A stretch of DNA of 64,000 nt from Limnospira sp050045915 (GCA_050045915.1 JBNGCR010000002.1:1-64000), one strand, 5' to 3'. Counted from the first letter of the stretch, positions 44,632 through 54,414 are shown. The notes: a model not told the origin generated them from the sequence alone. Program-made: numbers and translations.

Positions 44632-44802
44632 CTAATTGGCTTCCTGTGATAGGAGTTCTCCCGATTCGATCGCGGTGGCCTCGGTTTCCACGTCTCGGGA
44701 TTCGTGCTTGCGCTGGGTGTAGGCCACCAAGGCGGGAATCGAAATACAAATTGCACCGTTGATCAGTGCCAAGAAAAGTCCGTAAGCGACGGGGTTATTC
44801 AC
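44632..44802 (-). CDS. 56-aa single-helix membrane protein
   Basis: This small protein starts (GTG) MNNPVAYGLFLALINGAICI, continues SIPALVAYTQRKHESRDVET and ends in an acidic tail (ESGELLSQEAN). One transmembrane helix covers about residues 6-28. A perfect AGGAGG lies 8 bases upstream of the GTG, strongly supporting translation. The shape recalls low-molecular-mass subunits of photosynthetic or NDH complexes, but no family is recognised. Convergent with futA. Confidence 0.65.
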   Translation of the reverse strand: MNNPVAYGLFLALINGAICISIPALVAYTQRKHESRDVETEATAIESGELLSQEAN

Positions 44803-45074
44803 GGTCGCATCCTCCTAGTTACATTGTCGAGTTGGCTGTCGAGATTTTTTTAACCATTATTACAGCCCCGAGCCGAAAAAACAACGGATCGGGGTTTTGA
44901 ATAACTTGTCAATTTGATAAGCTATCTCAATCGATTCAATTGTGAGGAAATCGGTTGAGTATTTCTACTCACGAACTTCGACAAATTTTCCAACTCGACG
45001 GGCGGGGGAGAGGGGGCGATTCCGTCAATTTTGTGACTCGATATAACCCTCTTAGAGTATACACCAAACTCGGA

Positions 45075-45941
45075 CTATTTTTTTGATCGCGATGAAATAT
45101 TTTCCAAAAATCGTGCGATCGTTTCCTGATAGCGATCGCCGCCCACCTCGCGGACGTGGACGTGATCGGCATCGGGAACTATCAAAAGCTGTTTGGGTTC
45201 TGGTGAGGCGGCGAAGAGCACCTCGCTCATCCAGGCGGGAACCATACAGTCGGTAGTGCCGTGGGTGAATAAAATCGGCATTTTCAACTGGGGAACTTTG
45301 GAGAGGGAATCAAATTTTTGATGCAACAACCAATCCACCGGAAACATCCGGTATTTTTTCTTGACCGTGACCATCTCGCGGATGGAGGTAAAGGAGCTTT
45401 CCACGATCAAACCGGCGATTTCGGGATGTCGGGTGGCGAGTTCGATGGCGATCGCGCCGCCGAGGGAGTGGCCGAATAGGATGATATTTTGAGGGGGAAT
45501 TTGGCGATCGCAGACCAAATACTTCCAAGCCAACTCCGCATCTTCATAGACCCGTTTTTCGCAGGGGAAGCGATCGCAGCTTTGGCCGTATCCGCGATAG
45601 TCGATCAAAAAAACCGAATATCCCAAATCGTGAAATTGCTTGGCGTAGCCCACATTGCCGCCGACGTTGCTGCCGTTGCCGTGCAGGTCCAAAATGACGC
45701 GATCGGCGCTTCCCGGAATCCACCAGCCGTGAATCCGATCCGGTTTAGATTTCGAGCCGGGGAAGGTCAGCCAAACATTTTCGTAGGGTAAATTGAAGGA
45801 ATCCGGAGTATTTTGAATGGTGCGGCAGGGGAAAAAGAGTAGCCGAGTTTGCCAGATCCGCAACCCGAGGCAAATCAGAACGTAGGCGAGGATGGCGATG
45901 CCGCCCAGGATTAGGATGGCTTGTTGTAAGAATAAAATCAT
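45075..45941 (-). CDS. Alpha/beta hydrolase, membrane-anchored (BEM46-like)
   Basis: This 288-aa protein has an N-terminal transmembrane helix (residues 5-27). The alpha/beta-hydrolase domain has the oxyanion region LDLHGNGSNVGG, the nucleophile elbow GHSLGG (Ser), a late aspartate in FTHGTTDCMVP and the catalytic-type histidine in PDADHVHVREVG. It probably hydrolyses an ester or thioester at the membrane face; substrate unknown. The start is ATG 45941. It is divergent from the RibD-C gene with 53 bp between starts. Confidence 0.88.
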   Translation of the reverse strand: MILFLQQAILILGGIAILAYVLICLGLRIWQTRLLFFPCRTIQNTPDSFNLPYENVWLTFPGSKSKPDRIHGWWIPGSADRVILDLHGNGSNVGGNVGYAKQFHDLGYSVFLIDYRGYGQSCDRFPCEKRVYEDAELAWKYLVCDRQIPPQNIILFGHSLGGAIAIELATRHPEIAGLIVESSFTSIREMVTVKKKYRMFPVDWLLHQKFDSLSKVPQLKMPILFTHGTTDCMVPAWMSEVLFAASPEPKQLLIVPDADHVHVREVGGDRYQETIARFLENISSRSKK

Positions 45942-45994
45942 TGCATCAAATCCGATCGCAATTTGTAGAAGAACCCGAGATAGTCAAAAAAACG

Positions 45995-46687
45995 ATGCCA
46001 ATCATCCGACCTCACATCACCGTTATTTTAGCGATGAGTGCCGACGGCAAGATCGCCGATCGCGAGCGATCGCCCGCCCGGTTTGGGTCTGCCGCCGATC
46101 GCGCCCACCTGGAACGACAGGTTGCCCGGGCCGACGGGGTACTGTTCGGGAACGGGACCCTGGCGGCTTACGGAACGACATTCAGGGTTTCTTCCTCCGA
46201 ATTATGGCGCGATCGGGAAAAAAAGGGAAAGCCCCCCCAACCCGTCCAGATCCTCTGCTCCGCGTCGGGAAATATCGACCCGACGTTAAAATTTTTTAAA
46301 CAACCGGTCCCCCGGTGGTTGCTGACGACGGCGGCGGGGAGTCAGCGTCGGAAAGACGGTCTGGGCTATTTTGATCGCGCGATCGTCGCGTCGGACTCCG
46401 GAGGTGCGATCGTCTGGTCTGACGGGTTGCGACAACTCGCCGAGCTGGGTTTGGAGCGGGTGGCGGTGTTGGGCGGCGGCCAGTTGGTGGGATCTTTGGT
46501 GGAAATGGGTGCGATCGATGAATTGTGGCTCACCGTCTGCCCCCTGATTTTGGGGGGAACCGCGTCGCCCTCCCCCGTCGGCGGGACGGGATTTTTGTCC
46601 GATCTGGCCCCCCGCCTGGAATTGCTGGATCTCGAACGGGTCGAAGATGAGGTGTTCCTGCACTACCGCGTGAAATCCACCCGGTAA
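45995..46687 (+). CDS. RibD C-terminal-domain reductase (dihydrofolate reductase fold)
   Basis: This 230-aa protein has the RibD_C fold: ITVILAMSADGKIADRERSP, RADGVLFGNGTLAAYG, RVAVLGGGQLVGSLVEMGAI and ELWLTVCPLILGG. It corresponds to the pyrimidine reductase half of riboflavin enzyme RibD but lacks the deaminase half, a common stand-alone arrangement in cyanobacteria. An NADPH-dependent reductase for a pterin- or pyrimidine-type substrate is expected. ATG 45995 is family-like; the TTG at 45941 is rejected. Confidence 0.9.
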   Translation: MPIIRPHITVILAMSADGKIADRERSPARFGSAADRAHLERQVARADGVLFGNGTLAAYGTTFRVSSSELWRDREKKGKPPQPVQILCSASGNIDPTLKFFKQPVPRWLLTTAAGSQRRKDGLGYFDRAIVASDSGGAIVWSDGLRQLAELGLERVAVLGGGQLVGSLVEMGAIDELWLTVCPLILGGTASPSPVGGTGFLSDLAPRLELLDLERVEDEVFLHYRVKSTR

Positions 46688-46738
46688 AATCGTTACAATG
46701 CTCGGTCAAGGCCGATTCAACTACCCAAGGTTTTCAGA

Positions 46739-47953
46739 ATGCGTCTTTTTAAAAACATGGTGAATCCGACTCCATCCCCCTATTCCGTCGCCTGGATCGA
46801 GCAGGTTTCCGAAGTTCCGAAGTCCGAGTGGGAAGCCCTCGCCCAACCCCTGAAAACGCCCTTTTTCGAGTGGGACTGGCTGCACAATTTGGAGGCTTCC
46901 GGGAGTGCCACGGCGCGGGCGGGTTGGATGCCGCATCACCTGACGGTCTGGCGGGATTCTCAACTGGTGGCCGCGGCGCCGCTGTACGTCAAAGGTCACA
47001 GCCGGGGCGAGTTCGTGTTCGATCACCAGTGGGCGGATTTAGCCTATCAGTTGGGCATCGAATATTATCCGAAACTGTTGGGAATGTCGCCGTTTACCCC
47101 TGCCGAGGGATATCGATTTTTGGTATCTCCGGAGGAGGATGAAGATGAATTGACGGCGTTGATGGTGCATGAAATCGATCGCTTCTGCATCGATAATAAA
47201 ATCTCCGGCTGCAATTTTCTTTACGTTGATCCGGAGTGGCAGGTCCGGATGGAAAAGCAGGGGTTTACGCCCTGGTTGCACCACAGTTATATTTGGCACA
47301 ATCAGGGCTACGATACCTTCGACGATTATTTGAAAGATTTCAATGCCAACCAGCGGCGAAATATCAAACGGGAGCGGAAGGCATTGGGGAAAGTGGGCTT
47401 GGAAATGCGGACGCTGACGGGGGATGAAATTCCCAAGTCGATGTTTTCGCTGATGTACGATTTTTATGCGAGTACCTGCGATAAATTCGGGTGGTGGGGG
47501 AGTAAGTATTTGACCCGAAAGTTTTTTGAACAGTTGCACCACGACTACCGCCACCGGGTGGTTTTTGTGGCGGCTTACAGCGAGTCCGACGATCGCGAAC
47601 CGGTGGGGATGTCGTTCTGTCTGACGAAGGGCGATCGCCTCTACGGCCGCTATTGGGGAAGCGTCCAGGATATCGATTGTTTACATTTCAACACCTGCTA
47701 TTATTCTCCCATCGAATGGGCGATCGCCAACGGTATCAACAGCTTCGATCCGGGGGCGGGGGGGCGACACAAAAAACGCCGGGGATTCCCCGCTCGCCCC
47801 AACTACAGCCTGCACCGTTTTTATGACGGCCGGCTTGCCAAAATTTTGCGGTCTTATATCGATCGCATCAATGATATGGAACGGCAGGAAATTGATTACG
47901 TTAATCAGGATTTACCGTTCCGAATTGATACTCAAACTGAGGTTGAAAAATAA
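46739..47953 (+). CDS. FemAB/DUF482-like acyltransferase
   Basis: This 404-aa protein belongs to the DUF482 group (peptidoglycan biosynthesis/recognition, GNAT-like fold). Motifs are FEWDWLHNLEASGSATARAG, the HHLTVWRDSQLVAAAPLYVK core, FNANQRRNIKRERKAL, and the C-terminal GRYWGSVQDIDCLHFNTCYY with DPGAGGRHKKRRGF. It likely transfers an acyl or aminoacyl group, perhaps onto a cell-wall or lipid substrate; unproven. The start may be ATG 46739 or 46757. A canonical terminator lies about 30 bp after the stop. Confidence 0.88.
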   Translation: MRLFKNMVNPTPSPYSVAWIEQVSEVPKSEWEALAQPLKTPFFEWDWLHNLEASGSATARAGWMPHHLTVWRDSQLVAAAPLYVKGHSRGEFVFDHQWADLAYQLGIEYYPKLLGMSPFTPAEGYRFLVSPEEDEDELTALMVHEIDRFCIDNKISGCNFLYVDPEWQVRMEKQGFTPWLHHSYIWHNQGYDTFDDYLKDFNANQRRNIKRERKALGKVGLEMRTLTGDEIPKSMFSLMYDFYASTCDKFGWWGSKYLTRKFFEQLHHDYRHRVVFVAAYSESDDREPVGMSFCLTKGDRLYGRYWGSVQDIDCLHFNTCYYSPIEWAIANGINSFDPGAGGRHKKRRGFPARPNYSLHRFYDGRLAKILRSYIDRINDMERQEIDYVNQDLPFRIDTQTEVEK

Positions 47954-47981
47954 CCTCAAATTCCCAGGAGGCGCACAATCA

Positions 47982-48012
47982 AAAGGGGCGCAAGCCTTGC
48001 GCCCTTTTTTGA
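47982..48012 (+). terminator. Rho-independent terminator after the DUF482 gene
   Basis: GGGCGCAAG pairs with CTTGCGCCC (tight loop), immediately followed by TTTTTTG. Confidence 0.85.
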
Positions 48013-48046
48013 TATTTTTTACAGGTAGAAATCGCCGGTATTTTAA

Positions 48047-48412
48047 TTAGTTACCGAAGACATTTTTCAGTTTTTTATCTACCATTTCGGTCACGGTTTC
48101 AACATTTTCGGAGTTTTCCGGATTCTTCATTTTTTCCTTGTCCGCACTGCCCTGGACGGCGTTGAGTCCGTCCCCTTCAGTCTTCTGCCGCATGGTATTG
48201 AGGGAACGCGGTTCGTCCGATTCGGCCGTTTTCTTGGCTTCTTGCTGAATTTGATTGAGGGATGCTTCGGCTTCAGTCGGGCTGCTGTTCGCCGCCAGTG
48301 CCGGGGTTAAACTCGACAGGAATAAGACAATACCGGTACAAAGAACAATACCCAGTTTCAATAATTTCTGGATTGAAATTAGCGATTGTTCTTTCAAGGT
48401 AGAAAAGCTCAT
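48047..48412 (-). CDS. Secreted hypothetical protein with hydrophilic tail
   Basis: This 121-aa protein has a signal peptide (LGIVLCTGIVLFLSSLTPA, cleavage near LAA, about residue 40). A highly polar, Glu/Lys/Asn-rich region follows (TEAEASLNQIQQEAKKTAES, KEKMKNPENSENVETVTEMV), likely disordered or helical. It resembles the cyanobacterial 'low-temperature-induced/KGK-like' secreted small proteins only in general style. No motif is recognised; location is probably periplasm or lumen. It is convergent with the DUF482 gene, separated by the terminator. Confidence 0.65.
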   Translation of the reverse strand: MSFSTLKEQSLISIQKLLKLGIVLCTGIVLFLSSLTPALAANSSPTEAEASLNQIQQEAKKTAESDEPRSLNTMRQKTEGDGLNAVQGSADKEKMKNPENSENVETVTEMVDKKLKNVFGN

Positions 48413-48558
48413 GTTTTTGAATCAAAGTATTTTACAACATCTCAATTTATACTTGATTCATCGCCGAGCTATCATCTATCCTAGGAGAGAGTTTTAATGG
48501 CGAATGGCCACCTCTATTGTAAATTTTTATAAATTGTTCTCCGTCGTGTTTGAACCCA

Positions 48559-49965
48559 TTAACCTTTTGTTTTCTGGCGAATTTGTTCGGCTTCTTCCAT
48601 TGTCAATTCCGGATCTTGTTCATCGGACTTGTGAACGTAGTTAAGTTTCAAATCCTCCAATAGATCGGACAGCAACCCTTGCAGTTCGGATTGGTTGGAT
48701 TTGTGTCGGAGTTCCCGTTTTAGGGATTCGCTAAAATTTTGGCTGAGGCGATCGAATAATTCCCGCCCGACTACATCGGAATAGGAGTTGATCAAAACGG
48801 TATAAGTGGCGTGGGATAAATAATCGGCTAGATTCTCGATAGTGCTGGACGGCAGGCTTTCTAGTCCCGGGATGTTCTGAAAGGTTTGATAGAAATCGGA
48901 CTGTTTCAAGGATTCTTTAAGGCTGTAGTGGAGGAGGGTTTCCACGTCGGGTTGAACTTGGGGTAAAACGTTGTAGAGGGAGAGTTGAATGATGCGATCG
49001 AGGATGCGATCGATTTTGTTGGCTTCCGAACTGGAATCGGGGGGGGCGAGGAGAGCTCGGGCGAGTTCACCGCTGTTCACCGCATCCTGGGTTTGGTTGA
49101 GGAGTCGGACGATCAAAAAAACCGAAACGCGATCGGCTAAATAGGCCGCCGGTTCGTGGGTGACGGCGGCGAGAATATCTTCCAAATCGATAACTTTTGA
49201 GCGGTGGAGTCGGACGAAAACGGGGACTACCCGCAACCACCGCCAAAAGGGGAGAAAGAGGGGGATATCATACGATCGCCGCAGCATCGCCCCCCACCAA
49301 TTCATCCCCGGCCGACGCCGGGACATTCTCAGGGTCTTGACCAGGAAATCGATCGCGAATAAAACCATAAAAACCAGGTCGATTCCCCAAAAGTAATCGA
49401 TGGGAACGCCGTTTTCGTCGAAATCTCGGTAATAGCTGACCCCCATCAAAGGGCGGATCTTTTCATCGAAAAAGGAGATGGCATCCGTCCACCCGACATC
49501 CTGAAGGTATGGCTGGCTCCAAAATCGATAAAAAGCGCTCTGAGTCGAGGACATATCGAGGCGATATTCCATCCGATTTTGCAGTTTTGCGACGGTGGAA
49601 AATTGACCGGAAATGCTGAAGGGATTTTCGACCAATAAATCTTCACTTTGATTTCGCAAGGATGCTAAAATGGGATCGACTGAGGGGGAAGAGAGTCCCG
49701 ATTTTGCCACCTCCATTTTTAAGGCATCGACGGTATTGAGATAGCGGGTGGTGTCGGGGTGGGGTCGGATGGATTTGACGGGATCGTAGAGGCGGACGAT
49801 CGCGGGAAAATGGCGGAGGTAGATATTTCGGAGGGGAATGTAGCTGAGATTGAAGAAAACTAAGATTAGATTGATCGCAGCAACGATCGCCACAAATTTA
49901 TTCCACCCCGTCCACCGATCGGAGGGTTGGACGTGAACTTGTGAAGATGTGGAACTTGCTGACAT
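48559..49965 (-). CDS. Conserved cyanobacterial membrane protein
   Basis: This 468-aa protein has an N-terminal helix (FVAIVAAINLILVFFNLSYI) and a long periplasmic/lumenal stretch (about residues 45-190). A second helix region (DLVFMVLFAIDFLVKTLRMS) is followed by an amphipathic, arginine-rich segment (WWGAMLRRSYDIPLFLPFWR) that looks like a voltage-sensor-type or linker helix. The last 200 residues are cytoplasmic and helical. It looks like an ion-channel-related cyanobacterial family, but no selectivity filter is seen. Function unknown. Confidence 0.7.
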   Translation of the reverse strand: MSASSTSSQVHVQPSDRWTGWNKFVAIVAAINLILVFFNLSYIPLRNIYLRHFPAIVRLYDPVKSIRPHPDTTRYLNTVDALKMEVAKSGLSSPSVDPILASLRNQSEDLLVENPFSISGQFSTVAKLQNRMEYRLDMSSTQSAFYRFWSQPYLQDVGWTDAISFFDEKIRPLMGVSYYRDFDENGVPIDYFWGIDLVFMVLFAIDFLVKTLRMSRRRPGMNWWGAMLRRSYDIPLFLPFWRWLRVVPVFVRLHRSKVIDLEDILAAVTHEPAAYLADRVSVFLIVRLLNQTQDAVNSGELARALLAPPDSSSEANKIDRILDRIIQLSLYNVLPQVQPDVETLLHYSLKESLKQSDFYQTFQNIPGLESLPSSTIENLADYLSHATYTVLINSYSDVVGRELFDRLSQNFSESLKRELRHKSNQSELQGLLSDLLEDLKLNYVHKSDEQDPELTMEEAEQIRQKTKG

Positions 49966-50122
49966 GGTAGATTTTATCGAGAGATCGTCTGCATTTTATA
50001 TTTTCGTCGGTGCGATCGCCCGTTGATATCCCCCTAAAGAGAGATGATGCTCGGAACGGGAGTTGATAAGCTAAACTGGATGGATATAAATATAGATAGC
50101 ACAAAGATTGGAAACGATAAAT

Positions 50123-50380
50123 ATGGCAAATTCAAAAGCGTTGCGGGGAACCGAATTAATTGATTGCGCCAAATCCAGCGCCCCCCAGGGACTCGAACGG
50201 GCGGCGAGTAATTGCGGATACGGAGACGACATCGAAACATTCCAAAACAACTTAAAGCAAGCTTGCCACGACATCGGACTCAAAGATTTTGAAAATCTGA
50301 ACGATCTGATCACTGATCGCCAGCGGATAGTGCAACAGGGTGGCGTGGAAATTGCTCCCGACAGCCAAACTTCTCTGTAA
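50123..50380 (+). CDS. Small conserved hypothetical protein
   Basis: This 85-aa protein starts MANSKALRGTELIDCAKSSA, with two conserved-looking cysteines (LIDCAKS and ASNCGYG) and a helical, acidic second half (DLITDRQRIVQQGGVE). No known domain or membrane segment is recognised. The start at 50123 is supported by family-like composition; 50108 adds five residues. It is divergent from the membrane protein gene. Function unknown. Confidence 0.6.
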   Translation: MANSKALRGTELIDCAKSSAPQGLERAASNCGYGDDIETFQNNLKQACHDIGLKDFENLNDLITDRQRIVQQGGVEIAPDSQTSL

Positions 50381-50401
50381 CTCTTCGCGGTAAGTTGGTG
50401 A

Positions 50402-50432
50402 CAAGGGAGTAGGGAGAGGGAGTAGGGAGATT
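50402..50432. repeat. GGGAGTAGGGAGA short repeats
   Basis: GGGAGTAGGGAGA-type heptamers lie just downstream of the 85-aa gene. They are the same class as at 10.5, 19.4 and 38.57 kb. Confidence 0.7.
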
Positions 50433-50561
50433 GATCATTCCCGGCGTGTAACCACGCCAGGGGTCGTTGCTATAATTATAATTCTCAAGCGGTCTTGATA
50501 TCCAACCTGTTTTGAACTGAGTCTTTAACTGGATGTGATAAAAACGCGAGTTCAAGGGTAT

Positions 50562-51296
50562 TCAAGCCCGCTGGCTAACTTCCGTCGGATCAACCTGACG
50601 GGCTAATTCTTCTTGTTGATAGCGGGCTCGGGCAATGCTGCGAACCAAATGATGGGTGTCGTTAGCCAGGGCGTGGCGGACTTGTCGTGGCGTGTTGCGG
50701 TGTCGGGCGATCGCATATCGAACCAGCCAGTCGGAGGCGAAATTTTTCGCCATTTGAGTGAGGAACTGGGGGGGGGTTTTGGAGTGGAGGAGAATCACAA
50801 CGCCGATAGCAGGCGGTGCCGTTTTAAGATAATGGTTTTGGACGATCGCGAATCCTTCAGTCTGCGACAGTAAAGACCGGGCGGAAGCCAACCGAACTTC
50901 AATAATTTTATCCTGCAAGAGTGCGCGTTGAATCTTCACCGGCGTACTGGTATTTTGGGCGAGTTGGTATCGCAGTCCGATGGGAAGCGTCCCCAGCTTC
51001 TGCAGCCCTTGCAGACTTTGATGGGGATCTCGGATGGTGTCCAGGATATCCAAAAGTTCGAGGTGGATATCGATCAGATTTAAACGGTTCGCAGACGATC
51101 CCTGGCAGTCCGATACCGAACGGGGCAGAAGTCGCGAATTCAATTTTGTAATCTCAAACGGGCCTGGCACATCTTCAGGCAGTAAACCGATGGTGAATAA
51201 TTCCTCCAAATATTCGTGATTTTGGGGATTGTTATGGTAGAGTTGAACCCGATGAAAGATTGCTTTTTGAGCCAGTTTGTGCCATTTAATTTTCAC
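50562..51296 (-). CDS. HEAT/leucine-rich-variant repeat-like hypothetical protein
   Basis: This 244-aa soluble protein has helical repeats in its second half: TPVKIQRALLQDKIIEVRLA, TPPQFLTQMAKNFASDWLVR and TPRQVRHALANDTHHLVRSI. They are spaced about 45-50 residues and recall variant leucine-rich/HEAT-like repeats used for protein binding. The N-terminal half is unrecognised. It is transcribed away from the DHH-CBS-CCA gene. A scaffold or regulatory role is inferred only from the repeats. Confidence 0.7.
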   Translation of the reverse strand: MKIKWHKLAQKAIFHRVQLYHNNPQNHEYLEELFTIGLLPEDVPGPFEITKLNSRLLPRSVSDCQGSSANRLNLIDIHLELLDILDTIRDPHQSLQGLQKLGTLPIGLRYQLAQNTSTPVKIQRALLQDKIIEVRLASARSLLSQTEGFAIVQNHYLKTAPPAIGVVILLHSKTPPQFLTQMAKNFASDWLVRYAIARHRNTPRQVRHALANDTHHLVRSIARARYQQEELARQVDPTEVSQRA

Positions 51297-51534
51297 GGTG
51301 ACAGTTCACCATCCAGTGAGTTTAGGCCTCTATCATCCCGGAATTTTCGGATCGGCGAAGTGATGGGGGTTGGCACAGGCGGTGAATTAGCCGACCCGAT
51401 CGCGTGACACAAAGACGGATTGAATGTGACGGCAATCACCAATCAAGTCCGTATCGGCTATCCTCGAATATAGTCGCGGGTTGAACTCAAATCCCCAAAC
51501 TCGACCGGAACCGCTCTCTGACATCCAATAGGAA

Positions 51535-54279
51535 ATGCATTTAATTTTATGCCACACGACCGCAGATTTCGACGCCCTCGGGGCGGCGGTGGGGTTGACT
51601 CGTCTGCATCCGGGGAGTCGGATCGTGCTGACGGGGGGCGCCCATCCGGCGGTTCGGGATTTTCTGGCATTGTACCGGGACGAGTTCCCGCTGATCGAAC
51701 GGCGATCGGTGAATCCCTCCCAAATTCGGAAATTGTCGGTGGTGGACACCCAAAACCGCGATCGCCTCGGGAAAGCGGCCCAATGGCTGGATTTGCCGAA
51801 TCTAGAAATAGTCGTCTATGACCACCACCCCCATTTGGAACCGGACATCCCCGCCACCGACAGCCACATCGAGGCGGTGGGGGCGACCACAACTTTAATT
51901 GTGGAACGGTTGCGGGAGTCGGAACTTTCGGAACGTCTCACCCCCGCCGAAGCTACGGTGATGGCCCTGGGAGTGCACGTCGATACGGGGTCCCTGACGT
52001 TCGACCACTCCACATCCCGAGATGCGCTCGCCCTGGCTTGGCTGATGGAACGGGATGTCAGCCTGTCGGCGATCGCGGAATACGTCGAACCGGGATTATC
52101 TCCCACCTTGCAGGATCTGCTGACGGAAGCCCTGGACTGCCTCGAACAAACCGGCGTCGGGGGCCACACGGTGTCCTGGGTGGTGTTGGAAACCGAGGAT
52201 TACGTCCCCGGACTCTCCAGCTTGGCCTCCGAGTTGTTGGATGTCACCGAAAGCGACGCCCTGCTACTGGGGAACGAATATCGCGTCCGGGCGGGGGGCG
52301 AGAAGCGTCTGACGGTCATCGGGCGATCGCGGATCGAAAAAACCGACCTCAACGCCCTATTTGAACCCTGTGGCGGCGGCGGACACCCCCGGGCGGCTTC
52401 GGCGATTTTGCGGGATGTCGATCCTCAAGAGGCGATCGCGGATTTGGTGGAACGGTTCAAAGCCCAAATTCCCCAACCTCCCACCGCCCGGGAATTGATG
52501 TCCTCCCCGGTGCGGACCATCCGCCCGGAAACCACCGTCGGGGAAGCCCACCGCATCCTCCTCCGCTACGGCCATTCCGGTTTGTCAATTTTGGACGATC
52601 ATCATCAACTGGTGGGAATTATTTCCCGTCGCGACATCGACATCGCCCTCCACCACGGCTTCCACCACGCCCCCGTCAAGGGCTACATGACCCCCCAACT
52701 GCGGACGATTGCCCCGGAAACCACCCTGCCGGAAATCGAATCCCTGATGGTCACTTACGATATCGGCAGACTCCCCGTTTTGGAAGGCGGCAACCTGGTG
52801 GGAATCGTCACCCGCACCGACGTCCTGCGCTTACTCTACCAACAGCAACAGCCCAAACAACCTCCCCGCCGGGGCTGCATCCCCGGTTCCACCTGCGGCA
52901 CCGTCCGGGAATTATTGCAGGACCGCCTCACCCCCCCGCTGTGGGAACTGCTGCACAAAATTGCCGAACTCGCCCAAAAACGGGGCTGGCAAATTTACCT
53001 CGTCGGCGGCGGCGTGCGGGACCTGCTGCTGGCGGATGCGGACGAGACGTTGCTGTTGAACGATATCGACCTGGTGGTGGATGGCTGCTACCGGCATTCC
53101 ACCGGAACCCAGGAGGAAGACGCGGACTCAACCCCCCCGGCGGTGGACTTGGCGCGATCGCTTCAACAAGACTACCCGGAAGCCCGGATGGATGTCCACG
53201 GCCAATTTCAGACCGCCGCCCTGCTGTGGCACAATCACCCCGTTTTAGATTCCCTGTGGATCGATATCGCCACCGCCCGCACCGAATTTTACCCCTATCC
53301 GGCGGCGAACCCGGAAGTCGAAGCCAGTTCCATCCGCCAGGATCTCTACCGCCGCGATTTTACCATTAATGCCTTAGCCCTGCGATTGACTGAACCTAGG
53401 TCAGGGGAATTATTGGACTTTTTTGGTGGTGTTACTGATTTAGAATTGCGCCAAATTCGGGTTCTGCACCCCAACAGTTTTATCGAAGACCCGACCCGCA
53501 TTTATCGCGCTGTCCGCTTCGCCGTGCGGCTGGGATTTCAACTGGAATCTCAAACGAAAGAATATGTCCGCTACGCGATCAATAGCGGCATCTACGATCG
53601 CCAGCGTAAAGGGCGAAAATCAGCCCGGGTTCCAGCCTTGGAAACCCGGTTAAAAAGCGAGTTGAAATCTATTCTCCAAGCGCCCTACTGGAAACCGGCG
53701 CTGCGGTTGTTGGGGGAATTGAAAGCCCTGCGCTGCATCCATCCGACCTTGGAATTGAATCCGCAATTGTGGCGGCAAATTCGCACGGTCGATCGCTGTC
53801 TGCAACGGTTCGATCCGGAACGGACGCTGACCCACTGGCAAATCCGCCTGGAAGTTTTAATCGCTTATTTAAAGCCCGAATATCGCCGGGAAGTTGCGGA
53901 GATATTGCAACTGTCATCTGACGAAATCGAGCGCTTGGATGATTTGGAATCCGCCAAAAATAAAGTTTCCGAATCTTTGCCAAATTGCGAAAAACCGAGC
54001 CAATTTTACCGGCTGTTTGAACCCTACAGCTTGCCCATGCTGATTCTGATCGCCGCCCAATCTTCCCGTCCAGCCAGGAAACAGATCTGGCAATATTTGA
54101 ATCGTTGGTGGAACGCCAAACCGATTTTAAATGGGAATGATTTAAAAGAGTTGGGATACAAACCCGGGCGTCAATTTAAAGTGATGTTGGACGACTTGTT
54201 GGAGGCGACATTGGACGGGGTTGTGTGCGATCGCGCCGAGGCGGAAAAGTTGATTCGCGATCGCTATCCGAATACTTAG
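51535..54279 (+). CDS. DHH phosphoesterase - CBS pair - CCA tRNA nucleotidyltransferase fusion
   Basis: This 914-aa three-part protein is typical of cyanobacteria. The N-terminal DHH/DHHA1 phosphoesterase has HTTADFDALGAA, VVDTQNRD, VYDHHPH and GVHVDTGS, with GGGGHPRAA as the DHHA1 end at about residue 282. Two CBS domains (about residues 315-440) follow. A class-II poly(A) polymerase/CCA enzyme begins at about residue 485 with LVGGGVRDLLL, the catalytic NDIDLVVDG, RDFTINALAL and RIYRAVRFAVRLG. The CCA module adds tRNA 3' ends; in cyanobacteria CC- and A-adding tasks are split between enzymes, and which one this is cannot be told here. AGGAA precedes the ATG. Confidence 0.92.
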   Translation: MHLILCHTTADFDALGAAVGLTRLHPGSRIVLTGGAHPAVRDFLALYRDEFPLIERRSVNPSQIRKLSVVDTQNRDRLGKAAQWLDLPNLEIVVYDHHPHLEPDIPATDSHIEAVGATTTLIVERLRESELSERLTPAEATVMALGVHVDTGSLTFDHSTSRDALALAWLMERDVSLSAIAEYVEPGLSPTLQDLLTEALDCLEQTGVGGHTVSWVVLETEDYVPGLSSLASELLDVTESDALLLGNEYRVRAGGEKRLTVIGRSRIEKTDLNALFEPCGGGGHPRAASAILRDVDPQEAIADLVERFKAQIPQPPTARELMSSPVRTIRPETTVGEAHRILLRYGHSGLSILDDHHQLVGIISRRDIDIALHHGFHHAPVKGYMTPQLRTIAPETTLPEIESLMVTYDIGRLPVLEGGNLVGIVTRTDVLRLLYQQQQPKQPPRRGCIPGSTCGTVRELLQDRLTPPLWELLHKIAELAQKRGWQIYLVGGGVRDLLLADADETLLLNDIDLVVDGCYRHSTGTQEEDADSTPPAVDLARSLQQDYPEARMDVHGQFQTAALLWHNHPVLDSLWIDIATARTEFYPYPAANPEVEASSIRQDLYRRDFTINALALRLTEPRSGELLDFFGGVTDLELRQIRVLHPNSFIEDPTRIYRAVRFAVRLGFQLESQTKEYVRYAINSGIYDRQRKGRKSARVPALETRLKSELKSILQAPYWKPALRLLGELKALRCIHPTLELNPQLWRQIRTVDRCLQRFDPERTLTHWQIRLEVLIAYLKPEYRREVAEILQLSSDEIERLDDLESAKNKVSESLPNCEKPSQFYRLFEPYSLPMLILIAAQSSRPARKQIWQYLNRWWNAKPILNGNDLKELGYKPGRQFKVMLDDLLEATLDGVVCDRAEAEKLIRDRYPNT

Positions 54280-54414
54280 AGGCTTGCCCCCACCGATGAT
54301 GAATTCAAATTGCATTAAATTCTCAGTCCTATAATTTTAAATATGATTCGCCAACCGCTTCCCGTGGCAATATCCGCTACAATCAAGAAACGGTAAAAAC
54401 GAGGAGCGATCGCC

